A model generated the notes under the pieces. That model did no database searches and had not been told where the DNA came from. It saw only the letters and a list, made by a program, of their open reading frames with translations. Position numbers and translations under genes: made by a program. Below, in pieces: positions 36,801 through 49,058 of a stretch of DNA of 64,000 bases. How positions within the stretch are numbered: the stretch's first letter is position 1; each line of letters opens with the position of its first letter. This DNA is from Certhia americana (Eukaryota; Chordata; Aves; Passeriformes; Certhiidae): NCBI GenBank assembly GCA_018697195.1, contig CM031857.1, positions 55,979,238-56,043,237 of the forward strand, in the 5' to 3' direction.

Positions 36801-37207
36801 ATATATTGACAGTTCTCATGCTCAGACTGCTGATCCTAAGGGTGTTCATATAAACAGATGTTCCTCATATCCTGTCTGGGTTATTTTTTTTTTCCTTTCT
36901 TTATAGAAGTCATAATTCTACTGTATGTAGTGCTGCAGACATTTTCATGGTAGAAAGCCACAGTGCCTTTCATAAATGCCGTTTCCCATGATAGCCCAAA
37001 AAGCGTGCGGATCCCATGGTGATGGATGTTCATTGGAGGCAGCCTGGGCTGCAGCAGGGGAAAACAGATACATGAGACACCAAGGCAGTGTCTCGTGTGG
37101 GAAGGACATAGTTAACCTTAGGGGAAACAGCCTAAAATATAAAAATGAACTTACTGAAAGATGCTTTACTTAGTAAGTTGGAGAGAAAACTGAAATTCTC
37201 TTCTGTA

Positions 37208-37251
37208 AAGGTTTTGGGGGTTTTTGTGGGTTTTTTGGTTTTTTTTTTCCT
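37208..37251. repeat. G/T-only low-complexity tract
   Basis: A run of T and G only (TTTTGGGGGTTTTTGTGGG, then T-rich). It is the mirror type of the A/C tract at 33.8 kb and explains the hydrophobic Phe/Val/Gly-rich frame at 37145-37372. Confidence 0.8.
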
Positions 37252-37582
37252 TGCACTTCAGCTATTTCACTTTCAATTTGCTGAATTTCCTCTGCACACA
37301 GAACAATTATTTCTCTCATGTCTACATGACAGACTTTGGCGTCAGACCCTGAGAGTCTGGTGTGAAGGCTAGCACTGAGAAGCTCAGGCTAATAGCTGCG
37401 GGAAGAAGGGGTCTGAAAACTCCAAATCAAGAGATCACTCATATTGAACAAAAATCACAGAACTCCCTCCTTAGAAGTGGGCTGAGGATTTATGGATTTT
37501 TGGAGAACTTTTTTCTTTACTCTTGCAGCAGGTGGAGGAGTGATGGATTTTGTCTTAATTCAGCCCTGTAGGATGAGAGAAA

Positions 37583-37604
37583 AACTCATCCTATAGGATG
37601 AGTT
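37583..37604. repeat. Perfect 22-bp palindrome
   Basis: The 11-bp half AACTCATCCTA is followed directly by its exact inverse complement, with no spacer. A partial third copy of the right half (TAGGATGAG) lies just upstream at about 37569-37577, so the array is direct copy, inverted copy, direct copy. It may have arisen by a local template switch. No gene adjoins it. Confidence 0.9.
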
Positions 37605-40600
37605 ATGTTGAAGTGGCTACAGAAAAATAATAAATTCTTTTGAGTTTGCTACAAATAGATAAAATGTTTCTCGCAGTTTGTAAAAATTACAGTGAAAATG
37701 AACTATAACATGGAGACAGCATGATTTCTGTTTATAAATATTTGTATTTCATGCTGAGAATTCCTTCAGCTGAGTAGATGCTTTTAAAAAATATCTGAAG
37801 ATTAGAAAATCTGCCTTCAAAAAAGTTAATTTAATGGATTAAATATACAAGAATTAAATTCTTCTTCATCAGGAGAGAGTGGAATTACCCATTGGACAGC
37901 TGTTCATGCAGTGTCCATGTCATTCTTGAGCTTGGTACCCTCTGAACCCGTGCTCACAAGTTGACGCTGTATTTTGCAAACTGGTCATTAACACTTGCTT
38001 TTGTCACCCTGGATGGGTGAGCCATACAGTGAGCTAAGCTAGCTGCAGGATGAACAAGTGTTTTTACAAGCCTGTTTACTTCAGGTAATTCAGGTATTCA
38101 AACAGGGGGGAAAAAAAACAAAACAAAAATATTAACTTCATATCATTTTTCTGAACTATTGACCAAACTACAGGTTCTGATCTTCAGTAATATGTTTTCA
38201 CTCACTTTTCATTAATTTTCTCTCTTCATCCTTCTCCTCTTTTTATGCCAACCCCCCTCTGACAGGCTCCTTCCCCCTTCTCCTCCCAACTTGTATCCGT
38301 TTTGCACATTCTCCTGCTGATGTTCTGCTCCTAAACATTAACTATTTCTTCAAGCTCTGTTAGAAGGATGATACAGAAACTAATCAGCACAGTCTATAAT
38401 ACATCCAGTGCTTTACACTGTATGACAAAACTGGTTGCAGATAGCTGTTAAAATAATTTGCCTTCCATCTCTTACCTCCACTAGAATAGATGGCACTGGT
38501 TTCATTGGCTTTGATGAGGAGATACCTGATTATTCACCAGTTGTCAAATAAGCCCGGGAGTCACAGCAGGAGGCATCATCCAGAATGGTTTGGGTCCCAG
38601 CTCAAGCCCTGAGCACACCTGGAGGTTTCACTGGATGTGAAAGAGAACCTTCAGCTACCCAGAAGTCCTCTCTGTAAATAGTGGTGAGGGAGCTGTGGGG
38701 TGCTTTGCTGTGTTAAAAGCTGCTACTTTAATGTGGAAAATGCAATGAGAGAGGAACCAGTCTTTTTGAAAACCTGTGTTTTGGAGGTGCCGAGCACCTG
38801 AGAACATGATGCTGAGTAGTGAATTGCTTTATCAATATTTTGACAGACGTGAAACCTCTGTGTAAGAAGAAAAGTATAAAGTAGAGGTAGCTTTGTGCCT
38901 CTCTGGTTTATTTTGAAAGATTTCCAGTCATTCTAACAATCTCACCCTCTCCTGGCATCTCCTAGTGTGCACTGACAATCTTTGTGCTTCAGCAAGACCA
39001 ACCCATTGAGGCTGTAGCTGGTCAGTTGTGTTGGCAGCTCTCAGTGCAAGGGGAACCTGATCAGCATCTTGCGCAGCTGTCTCAAGGCAAAGTGAGTTCA
39101 GGGCCCACAAAGAACATTATCTACAGCTGAATATTGAAATATTTGTCTATTAATGTAAACTCTTCAGGAGTTTATCTTAACATTGTTGAATTGTATCTTC
39201 AGCCTGAACTAGTAGCATCTACCGTGCTGAATAGAAGACTCTTGATTGTTCTGAGCAACTTATCTGTTTTTATTATCTTCAAAAATGTTTTGTTAGCAGA
39301 GTCACTTCTTAGAGCTGAGCAATACCAGACAAGGAAGCCAGTGTGCACTTAGCTGAAGGAATGGTGAACCTTGCTTTGTACTTCTTAGACCTAGAGAGTC
39401 CAGTGGTTACTGTCAAATGTGTGCAAACCCCTTCTGCACTGGGCAGGTGTGATTATCCCTGCTCTTGAGTAAGGAACTAAAAACACTTGTGAATTCCAAC
39501 TGGCTTTCCAAGCCATAGATGTTCCATGATACTGTTTTGTCTGTACTCTAAGATCTGGCTCAGCCTTTGAATTGGTATGTTCGGACTGGCATTCCAAAGC
39601 TGAAGGAACAACTGGGACCTTCCAGAGATAAGAAAATCGCATAGATTCATAAAATATTTAGTTTACAATTAACACATGAAAATACAATGTGTATTTCCAT
39701 TACCTGATACAAGCAAGATGTCATGTGGAGGAAATAAATCTCTGACAAGATTACACTATTTTTATTTTTTAAGTTTTGGATTTTCACTTCAGATTTTTTC
39801 CTTTAAGGTTACAATATAATTTTTATTTTTTAATATAACCTGGAGTTCAATCACTGTTTTCCTTTTTGACATGCTTTGCTTATTGCACTTCCCCAATGAT
39901 GCCACAGTGTTTGTCTTCTGAAGCTTGTTCCCAGCCTGTGAAAAAATGTATGTCTTTGTGTATATAATGGATATGACCTCTCTTTTAAATCTGCCCTGCT
40001 CCTTACACACAGAGCAGACTGCAGAGGAGGTGGAGATGGAAAATGTGGTGCTAGTGAGCTCCCTCCTCACTAGGCTCTATGCCTGTAAGTGACTCTCCAT
40101 CCTGATCCTGCCTGCAAGCAGATGGTGCCAGCACAGGGACTGGACCTATCCAAGGAAAAGTCCATTCCAGCTCTGATGTGGAAGGGGAGGTCAGGGACAC
40201 ATTCTCACAGGTTTTAGTAAGGAGAAAAGATTGTCAATTATCATTATCATCCTCTCAACTTCTGGCTACTGTGTTTTGCAGTAGTCTCATCCCAAGTCTG
40301 TTAGGTATTTTCACATTTTTTTAACACCTCTAAGTGGTAACTGACTTTTCTCATGTAGAGAAAAATTCAGAAAACACCTTGCACAAAAAATGTCCAAGAT
40401 TACATTGTTCTGCATAATTTTCAGCAGTCTGCAGATTTGTGTCACACAGTAGCTGTTAAAGCCTACATTCAAAACCTTTCTCCAGAGAACACACTCAGGT
40501 TGTGATATGGTTAAATGCTAACTAGAAATTAAGAACATTTTGAATATCTGCTTGAGAAATTTAATTATATCATGATTTGAAATTTGTAGGCTTCAGTATC

Positions 40601-43369
40601 TGTAAGAATGCTACTTAATTTCCTGGAAATGCTATTAGACTTATGCTCCGATCAGCTGGAATATTTTATTCATAATCATGTGGCACTCAGTGCCCATAAT
40701 TAACAATTGTGTGTCAATTTGTCAAGCACCATAAAAGACAAATGGGAAGGCAAACTGTACTCTCACTTTTGCTTTTTCAGCAAATATTTTTCATTATAAA
40801 TCCCATTTTCTGGAGGAGTTCCTGAGATTACTTTGGTATTTTAGTCATTTAAAAACAAACAGTAGCCGATTGCAATTACATGCATTCCTGACTGGAAATG
40901 CTTCTGGATACAGTATTGCAGTTTATCTTGTTGTCTGTCAATAACAGAGAGGAATGTTCCTTCTGTAGTCTGTCAGAAATATCTGGCAGGTAACTAAATT
41001 GTCCTTTTCAGTTTTGCATAGATGCTGATCTGGTGTGCTGCCTCTGCTCCTGGTCTGTCACAACACAGTATTGCAAGGTGTTCAGCTCCTCAAAGAATCA
41101 GGGTCAAATCACCATCAGGCGTCTGAAGGATGATAATTAAAATTAACAAACAAAAGCAATCAATGTTTCTAGCATCAGTTGCACACTCCCTGGTAGCGGC
41201 TGTCACAACACTTTTCTTCATAAGGCAGAAAAACTCCTGTTCTGTGTAGGCAGAAGTCAGTCTTCGACAGAGGCAAGTATTGATAGGGTTAAGGCATTTA
41301 TTCTAATACGCTTCACTAGACAGTCTAGATTCCTATCTGCCTGCTGAATCTGCCCTTTTCAATACACACCTGTGGCTTCTGTAGGGAACAGGTTTGTAAG
41401 AAGAGTTTAGCAATTTTCTGTATTCATTTTGTATACCCATCACATTTTTTTTGTCAGAAATCCCAGTACAGAAATGCTGGTTTAGAAGCAGGGGTTTGGT
41501 CTTCCTTATTTATAGTAGGTAATACTCCTATAGGACCTATACACATAATAAATATAAACAAACAAACAAAATCTCCTGAAAATGGTGAAAATTGTGTAGT
41601 TTGTGCATTCTCTAGCATTGTGAGATTTTGGGCTCCTAGGGGTTTTTTGGGGGTTTTTTTCAATTTGGTTTTTTTTTCCTACTTGTGTTCATTGGTTATC
41701 CCATAAAATGTCCAGTCACAGCTGTTGCTGGTCACCAGGATACAGACAGATTGATAGTTCTGCTTCCACAGACAAGACTAGTATCATGCTAATCCTGTCT
41801 GGTGACCCTCTGTAACTATTTTTCATGCTGACAGAACAAAAAAAAAAATATGGAAGTACCTATTTTAGTGGGAGGAAAAAAGGTAGAAATTCTTTTGGCT
41901 GCTTGAGTGCCTTGAAAGTGGCGTTTAAGACATAGTAAATCGCTGAATTTAAATCATAGCAATGGAAGACCAAGTGATTTTTGTGGGTAACCTGGGATTT
42001 GTTTCTTTATTTCATTTAAGTTTTATGTTTGACCTGTAGTTACTTGCTGGAGCAGAAAGCAAGTGCAACAGAAGGGGCAGGAGGATGTGAGCAAATTATT
42101 CTTGACTGTGAAATGGTGCACCTCTACCCTGCTTTGAAAGAACCACTTGATGGGCAGGGAATAGCTCTGATTGCAAGGCTCTCTCTGACTATAGGAGCCT
42201 TTTGAAAATGCTGTTACATAAATGCCACATATTGGCACATTCTGTGGATCCTTTTCTCACTAGGAACTGTACTAAAACTTCTAAGAGGTTTATGAAACGG
42301 GTATTAGACAGAAATATTTTTTTTCCTAAATGGGATTAAGACCAAGATTCAGTCTTTCAAGTTCCCTTACATTACTTAGACTACCACAGTCCATTTCCCA
42401 TTTGTCTATACCCGCATTTATTTTCTTAACACTCTTCTTTAAAATTATTGGTGCAAACTTGACTTTTCTTATTGATCTCTTTTTTTTTTTTTTTATCATT
42501 CTGGTGTACTTCCCCTTCTATTTCAAATGTCTTTTACTTTTCTACTCTCTCTTTTGCTTTTCACACAGAATTTAAATGCTGTGCCAACAAAGCACTGAAG
42601 TAAAAGCTTATATTTTGATGTGATGATACTCCCCAGTGCATTTGACCCACCACTCACAATAAAGCCTTACTCCTTGGTGGATGACTCATATCAGGAAATA
42701 AACTTTCCTAATGGATGTGTTTTGTGTAAATATCCAATGCCACCTCTGTATTAAAGAGATCAGTTGTTTATGAGAGAACACTGGCCTATATCTGTCAATA
42801 GGCAAGCTTGTCAGAGTAGTACTGCAGTTGAGATTTAAACAATTTTGCCTTCAAAACTTCATTTGGAGCAGCCCCCACTGCCACTGTAATCACATTTCTT
42901 TTTATGTTTCTCATGATGCATCCATGTATTTGAGGTGGCTCTTAGGAGAACTCTTTTAGGAGTCTTCTCATTTAAAGACAGGCCAGGCTGATAGCTGTGA
43001 AGTGCCATAAACATCTGACAGCAGAGCAGATGACCACATCACAGTTTCATTCCACCTCAGAGTGTGAGTGAACTTCATCATGTAAAATACAAATAGCACT
43101 TACCAAAATCCTCTGATATGGGGGTTTTCCCCCTGTACTTAGAAAATACTGACTTTATCTTTGCCTAAGATTTAGGAAAGGACATTGGAAACTAGGTCTT
43201 AGCATCTTTCAGAAGTGAGATGAAAGAGCAGATTTGGGTTAGAGGGCTTGAACCCTCTTTTGGCACATGGAGTTCAGGAACATGCAGTCTCTTGACAGAG
43301 GCATCATCTTAGAAGTGTTTGAGGTCTTTTCCTTCTAATTTTCCCATTGGAAGGCTGATTCCAAACCCA

Positions 43370-43660
43370 GTTAATGGCCAGGAACTTTATTTGCATTCCT
43401 AGGCTAAATATATTCACGAACAACTTTTATCCATTTGTTTTGTGACACCATTACCTTTTATCTTGAATAGTTCTTTATTAATAATTAATAGGATCTTAAT
43501 TAATATTTAATAGAGAGCAAACACATCCTCCCTTACCTTTCCCTTTAGCTGTTTCACTTCGTATTGCTAGACTAAACAATCTAAGCTACTCTAATCTCCC
43601 TTGAAGAAAAAAAGCTCTCTCCAAAATTATTTTTGCAGACATTTTCTACACCTGGTTTAT
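43370..43660 (-). mobile_element. Very old CR1 LINE remnant
   Basis: The + strand contains in order ACTTTTATCCATTTGTTTTG, GTGACACCATTACC, TTGAATAGTTCTTTATTA, TAGAGAGCAAACACATCC and GCTAGACTAAACAATCTAAG followed by CTCTAATCTCCCTTGAAG. This is the order seen in the reverse complement of the 3' half of ancient CR1 families, in which the usual 'actaaacaacc...ctcccttgtag' segment is typical. Many substitutions and an AT-rich insertion at 43475-43512 indicate great age. Confidence 0.65.
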
Positions 43661-46507
43661 TTTCATTTTATGATTATGATGGCCAAACTCCAGCTTGCAA
43701 AAAGCATGTGGTTCATAAGCTCTTACAATGTGTCTCTTTTGCTGATTATTCAGTGTTAGTACTGCTGCCCAAAATGCAAGAGAAGTGTATTGCCAGTGCT
43801 GCAAGGTAAGAAAATGGAATAAATAGGCACAGGATAAATGTACAATGCTCTGGTACACGTGGTGCTTCTGGTATGAAGAAACAGTTTCTAGCTCTTCTGC
43901 TTATTCCACTGTGTTGGCAGGAGCTCTGGACTAAGGATGCAGGAACAAGGTAGGACATGGTATTTCACCGGGGAGATGTGCAAAAATGGGAGCAATAATT
44001 TTTGGAGAGGTGCAGGGCACAAAAAGCGAAGGTGAGCAGGATGCATCCTTTGGGCTCCAGCCATTTTGCAGTGGACCTAGGGACCACTGCTCAGAGGAAA
44101 TGTTAATGCAGGTGGTCTGGAGCCCAGCTGTCCTGCTAGCTTTGTCACCCTAGGAGGTGTCTCTGTGGCTAGCTGCAGTAGCACCTGAGCTGTGTGAACA
44201 CACCAGCCACGGTGCTGGGAGGCTGCTTTAGCCTGATATTCCACCTGGGCTGATTAGCCCTTCTCACATAGCCAGGCTGTTTCCAGTGTCAGGGCTGGCA
44301 CTTACAATCAGCCTGACTTTGGATATCATGGCCAAGCATTGAAGGCTTAGACGATTGGCACATAAACAGCAGAAAAATCTCCTGGAGTCTGGAGTGTTTG
44401 TCAGGTACGTAAATATCTCAGATTATTTTTCCCTAAATTATCCCTATGGGGATCGTTTATGCAGCAGTTTTATAACTAGTTTTTGCATAAAATATAGTCC
44501 TGGTATTCAGGTTATCTTTTATGTAGTCAAACATTTTATTGTTTGCATGCTAATCTAAACTCTTCATCACTGAATGCCTTCAGCAGCCATAGTCTGGTTT
44601 GCCTATGGTGCTTTGCTTTGGAAAAGAAAGTGAATGTGTCTGCTTCTCTTAAAGATAAATTCAGTCTCCTGTTTCTTTGTTACAATTCTTTTGATGTGAA
44701 CAAAACTTCAAATCCATTTTTTGTGAAATTCAAAAAGCTAGTATGTTTAAGAATTCATATATGCTAACAATGAACCCTCTGCATCTGGATGCTTAGTAAA
44801 AGCTAGGGCAGTGTCTGTGCTGAAAGAGTTCTTTCAGTTTTTAGTACTTCACTCTTGATTGTGCCTGAGATAATATTTACAGCCTTGAAGTAAGTACAGG
44901 ATTTATTGTTCCAAAGTGGTACAGCGATCAATTCAGACCTCCAGTTAACTTTATTCAGGAGCCTCTTTTTAATGTTTCATAGAAAAGTATAACCCTGGTA
45001 GAGCAGCCCAGAAGACTAAGGGAGCCTGAGTAACCCAGGATTTCCAGTTTACTGGAGTACATTGGGGTGTACCAAAGTTTAGGATGTAAGTCTCACTGCA
45101 GAGTTCATGAAGGTATGGCAGTGAAGACCACCACTCTTGTATAAGGCACACCCATCCTATAATGTGAGGGCTAAAAGAAACCTCTAAGTGATTAACATGC
45201 AGCTCTCATTTTATCTGCATCTATATATGTGCTGTATATATTGCTCTGCACATTCCTGAGGCTTTGTCAGCACAGATATCCAAGCTCAGTTGCCACCTGC
45301 TTGCATTTGATTACAGCTCCCAAGGTAACTTGTGCTTAATTTACCACCGTTTAAAGCTTTCATGCCCTCAGGGTTAGGAATGGCTGGCTGCTTCTTGGCC
45401 AAGTGAGAAGCAAGATCCTTGCATCCACAGGCCTCAGCTCTTGCCTTGAGGTGAAAAGCAATCAGCTCATTGATACAGTGTCACTGTAAGGATTGTTTGG
45501 ACCCAAACTATTTCTTTCCACTGAGTCAGTTGTAGGAGGGATGCTGAAGACAAAATAATGGAAATTTTTGTATGCAGGGTACAATGAACAAAGCAAGTGC
45601 TCTGCCCTGCTGAGGAGTAAGGAAGGGACTTCAGCAGCATTTCGTAGCCCAGTAGTAATCCAAGACCAAAGACTGTCTGCACCTCTGATTTGTTTTGGGT
45701 TTTTTTTTCACATTTTCCTCTTTTCTTCTTCCTACAAAGATTAAAATCAAGATAAAGAAAAAATAAAAATTGAAGTTGCTGCTGTAGAATGATACCTGGA
45801 ATGATAATTGGATCAAATGAATAATGTGCATTTTTACTCATAGTCTGAAGTGTCCTAGTTTGTGTGATGGATTAATCACCGTTTCCTTGTGAATTATGTC
45901 ATCACTTTCAAAATGATACCTTAGTTTCCATAGAGTGGCTGAAGCCATAGACAGCTGCCTTATTAACTGCTTGTTTGTATCAGGTCTATGAAACTAGAGA
46001 TTTAGTTAGTGGTAGTGGTTAAAGAAGGTGGGGGAAAATTTCCCAGGAGGTCACAGTTTACATGAAATAACTTTAATCAAGATGTAGTTGTCAATTTTAA
46101 ATTGTGTGTTGCTGGTTTTTGTATGAGGCTTGTTGAATAAAGTAATCTGGGTCACAGTTAATCAGGACATACCTGAATCCCTCTCAAAACCTGGGAAGCC
46201 CAGTGGTGGCAGCTACAGGATATTATTTCAACTGTATCCTGTATATAAAGAAAAAACAGCTGGGAGCAATAGTTACTAGCATTAGTAACTCAGCCAACAT
46301 ATGCAGCTCTATTAAAAATAGGAAAAAATCACAGTTCATGAAATGTAGGGACCAAATTTTTTATATTAACTCATCCTTTGTCATATTTTTTTCTAAGGTA
46401 AATGACCACATTGCAAAGCTGGATAATTTCATATTAGGATAATTACCAAGTGGGTTTTAAGAGTTGGGGGAAAAACAGGGCTTTTGCAACCTTTTCCTAA
46501 ATACACC
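43661..46507. other. Unique non-coding stretch
   Basis: No gene is recognised. The part at 43980-44330 is less AT-rich than its surroundings but has no frame or repeat I can support. A 124-codon frame at 45467-45841 (minus) overlaps a Phe-rich frame caused by an A-rich run and has no domain. Confidence 0.5.
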
Positions 46508-46705
46508 TCTGAAAGGAGAAAGAAAAAGGGAAACTCTCTCTCCCCAAAGAGAGATGGGAGGAAAGGTGCGGAAAGGAAAGTAAAGGTGCGGAAAGGAAAG
46601 GGTGCGGAAAGGTGAGGAGAGAGGAGAGGAGAAAGGAGAAAGGAGAAAGGAGAAAGGAGAAAGGAAAGGAAAGGAAAGGAAAGGAAAGGAAAGGAAAGGA
46701 AAGGA
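46508..46705 (+). repeat. Long purine tract with GGAAA/GGAGAAA tandem repeats
   Basis: The + strand is nearly all purine for about 200 bp and wholly purine for 92 bp (46614-46705). It has three zones: two copies of a 20-bp unit AAAGGTGCGGAAAGGAAAG(T/G) (46562-46601) and a partial third; then GGAGAAA repeats (about 46622-46655); then (GGAAA)n to 46705. Mirror-symmetric purine tracts of this kind can form triplex DNA. The frame through it (lysine, glutamate, arginine, glycine only) is an artefact of the repeat. Confidence 0.9.
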
Positions 46706-46732
46706 TTTTAATTAAAAAGTATTTTTTAATAA

Positions 46733-46768
46733 TTTTTTTTTTTTTTATTTTTTTTTTTTTTTTTTTTT
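46733..46768. repeat. T-tract
   Basis: Fourteen T, one A, then 21 T, within a slightly longer T-rich segment. It follows the purine tract by about 27 bp, so the strand bias flips sharply. Confidence 0.9.
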
Positions 46769-47350
46769 ATTTTAAAAATGATGTTTGCTTTAGTAAAAGT
46801 ATTTGATTGTGCTCTCTGAGGTATAATAAATATTGTCCAAACTGCAAAATGTGCAATTCTGTAAGACAGACTCAAAACACCACAATCAAATCCTCCAGCC
46901 TGCTGAGTGTTCAGCCTACCATAATTTAGAGTTTGTCATTAATAACTGGCATGCTTTGCTGACATATTTCTTATTCCATCATGTATTAGAAATTTTAATC
47001 AAATTGGTCTTAGCATGCTAAAAGCATGATCTTTTGCTAGGAACTTTCATTGGTCAGGAATAAATATATTGAGAAATATTAATTCTGAATGCTGAAAGTC
47101 AACTTTAGACTTTCTGTTACATTTGCAGTTTTCCATTGTTGTTGTGTAGGTCTGTGATGTGTAAATTCTTTTCTTTTCCCAGCACAAATTTGGGTTATAA
47201 ATCTAAGTCTCCAATATCATGTTCCAGAGTAAAAAGAAAGAAATCAAATTTTTTGAGTCAACTTTTCTTTTTTTTTTTTCTTTCTTTAGTTCAGAATCAA
47301 CTTCTGATTTTTGATTAGATTATTCCCTTGAGTAGTGACTGAAAGTCTAA

Positions 47351-47890
47351 TGCAGGAATAGCCACACTGGGTCAGATCAGAAGCTGGTCTAACTCAATAC
47401 ACAGTCTTCAACTCTGAAGTGAAAGCCAAGTAAATAGTACAAGAAGACAGGCACATACAGTTATTTCCAAGAAATACTTCGTACTGCTTCACTTCATTAA
47501 TCAAAGACTACCTGAGGGTGATAGCCCTTGACAGGTTCCTATGATTCCTATGAGTTGGTCCAGTCAGCTTTTCAGAGCGTGTAAGCTTCTAGCAGTTACA
47601 GTTTCCCACAGCAAGGACTTGCACACAGTTTAATGATGTACTGTATGAAGAACCACATCTTTTTGCTGGTTCTGTAGCATGCTAGTTTCATGTGATATGC
47701 CCCTCGTTCTTCTCTGTATCTTCAGATAGCCTTCCCATCCTCTTCATTCATCTGATGATTCTGCGAATGTCTGTCACATCCCATCCTTAGTCATTGCTTT
47801 CCCGGGCTGAAAATAACTCTCTGTAGTTATTTTCACCTGGAAACTGGTTCCATGCCTTGGAGTGTACTTGCCAGCTTCCTATTGGTCTAT
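47351..47890 (-). mobile_element. Ancient CR1 LINE remnant
   Basis: The + strand starts with GGAATAGCCACACTGGGTCA and continues GATCAGAAGCTGGTCTAACT, resembling the 'actgggtcagaccaaaggtccatctagccca' start known from old sauropsid CR1 copies read in reverse complement. Later segments also follow in order: GACTACCTGAGGGTGATAGC, TGTATGAAGAACCACATCTT, TTCATGTGATATGCCCCTCG and GGAAACTGGTTCCATGCCTT. It is strongly diverged, with no frame left. Boundaries are approximate. Confidence 0.65.
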
Positions 47891-47983
47891 TAAATTTTTC
47901 CATGTCTTTTTTGGGTAGAGGAACCAGGAGATAAGGATGGAGCTTTTGCAATGGGAGAATGATATTTCTGTTCGTTTTCCCTT

Positions 47984-48019
47984 CCTTTCCTAGTAATTTG
48001 ACCTTTCCTAGTAATTTGA
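47984..48019 (+). repeat. Perfect 18-bp tandem duplication beside an LTR
   Basis: CCTTTCCTAGTAATTTGA occurs twice in direct contact (47984-48001, 48002-48019). It ends five bases before the inferred edge of the LTR at 48025. Confidence 0.9.
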
Positions 48020-48024
48020 TTTAT

Positions 48025-48620
48025 TGTTCAGTTTTAACACCTGACATCACCTAGGCACTACAAAGCTGTTCACTCACTTTCCCCTGGTGGGATGGGAAAA
48101 AGAATCGAAAGAGTAAAGTGGGATACCTCACAGGTTGACTTCAACAGGTAAAGCCAAAGCCACACACAAAAACAAAGCAGAACAAGGATTTCATTCACCA
48201 CTTCCCATTGGCAGGCAGGCAGGTGTTCAGTCATCTCCAGGAAAGCAGGGCAAAATCATATAAAGCGACTTGGGAAAACAAACACCATACCTCTGAACGC
48301 CCTCTTCCTTCTTCCTTCTTCCCCCAGCTTTGTATACTGAGCATGATGCCATACTCCACATAGTCTGGAGTATCCCTTTGGTCAGCTGGGGTCAGCTGTC
48401 CAGGCTGTTTCCCCTTCCAAGCTCCTTGTGTACTCTGAGCCCTCTCTGTCGTGGAGTGGGGTGAGAGGCAGAAAGGGCCCTGACTCAGTGTCAGCCCTTC
48501 TCATCTCTAACAAACAGATCCCTGTTACCAACACTGTTTTGTTACAGTAACAAATCCCTAACACAGTCCCGTACCAGCTACAGTGAAGAAAATAAACTCT
48601 ATCCCAGCAAAACCAGCTCA
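48025..48620 (-). mobile_element. Solo LTR of an avian endogenous retrovirus
   Basis: Read on the - strand the LTR starts TGAGCTGGTTTTGCTGGGAT and continues AGAGTTTATTTTCTTCACTG, which I recognise as the start of an LTR abundant in many birds. It includes the segment GACCAAAGGGATACTCCAGA, a degenerate TATA region (TATACAAAG, near 48331), and ends near AAAACTGAACA at 48025. Flanks tttat (48020-48024) and tttac (48621-48625) agree at 4 of 5 positions and may be the target duplication. No retroviral coding sequence adjoins, so it is a solo LTR. The 79-codon frame inside (48382-48621) is not a gene. The usual downstream poly(A) signal appears lost. Confidence 0.85.
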
Positions 48621-49026
48621 TTTACTTCCATGAGCACTGAGCTGAGCTGTTTGAAGGGCTGGCTGTTGTGACTCTGAAATCTCATTTGTGCCTGAAAATA
48701 GCCTACCACAGAGTTCATCACCCTGTGTACAAAGTCATGATTGTTAGCTTTTTCCACATGTCCAGGACTCTCAAATTACATACTTTCAGTTTTACCAGCT
48801 TGGGTTCTGAGCTATAAAGAATGCACCCATATTGGTGGTGTAGGAACGAGAGGGTGCACTTGGAGCAAATCTGATGGTCTCTACTTAGCATGCATTTGTA
48901 CACACAGAAGATGACTTTGACTCCTATCAGACATAATTGAATCAAAAGATAAGCTCCTGAAGTTCAGCTTATGTGTCCTATTCTCAGACATCGAACACAT
49001 GGAAATAGACTGTAATGAGTCCAAAT

Positions 49027-49058
<32 letters not shown>

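Larger units (their letters stand above)
30837..43369. other. Long unique AT-rich non-coding stretch
   Basis: No gene or confident interspersed repeat is recognised in these 12.5 kb. Frames reach 131 codons (34282-34677, minus) without a domain. Elements listed separately are the G-rich tract at 31365, A runs at 31288 and 32839, the A/C-rich repeat at 33768, the palindrome at 37583 and the G/T tract at 37208. Blocks near 32400-32620, 34530-34680, 36580-36700 and 40540-40930 have the AT-rich, ATTA-containing look of vertebrate conserved non-coding elements, which only alignment can test. A short segment at 41075-41110 may be another old repeat remnant. Confidence 0.5.

Noticed and set aside
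46612..46806. Highly charged Lys/Glu/Arg-rich frame
   Set aside because: Product of the purine simple repeat and the following T-tract.
48621..49058. Processed pseudogene or SINE ending in the 26-base A run
   Set aside because: No recognisable gene body, no AATAAA signal just upstream and no clear target duplication.
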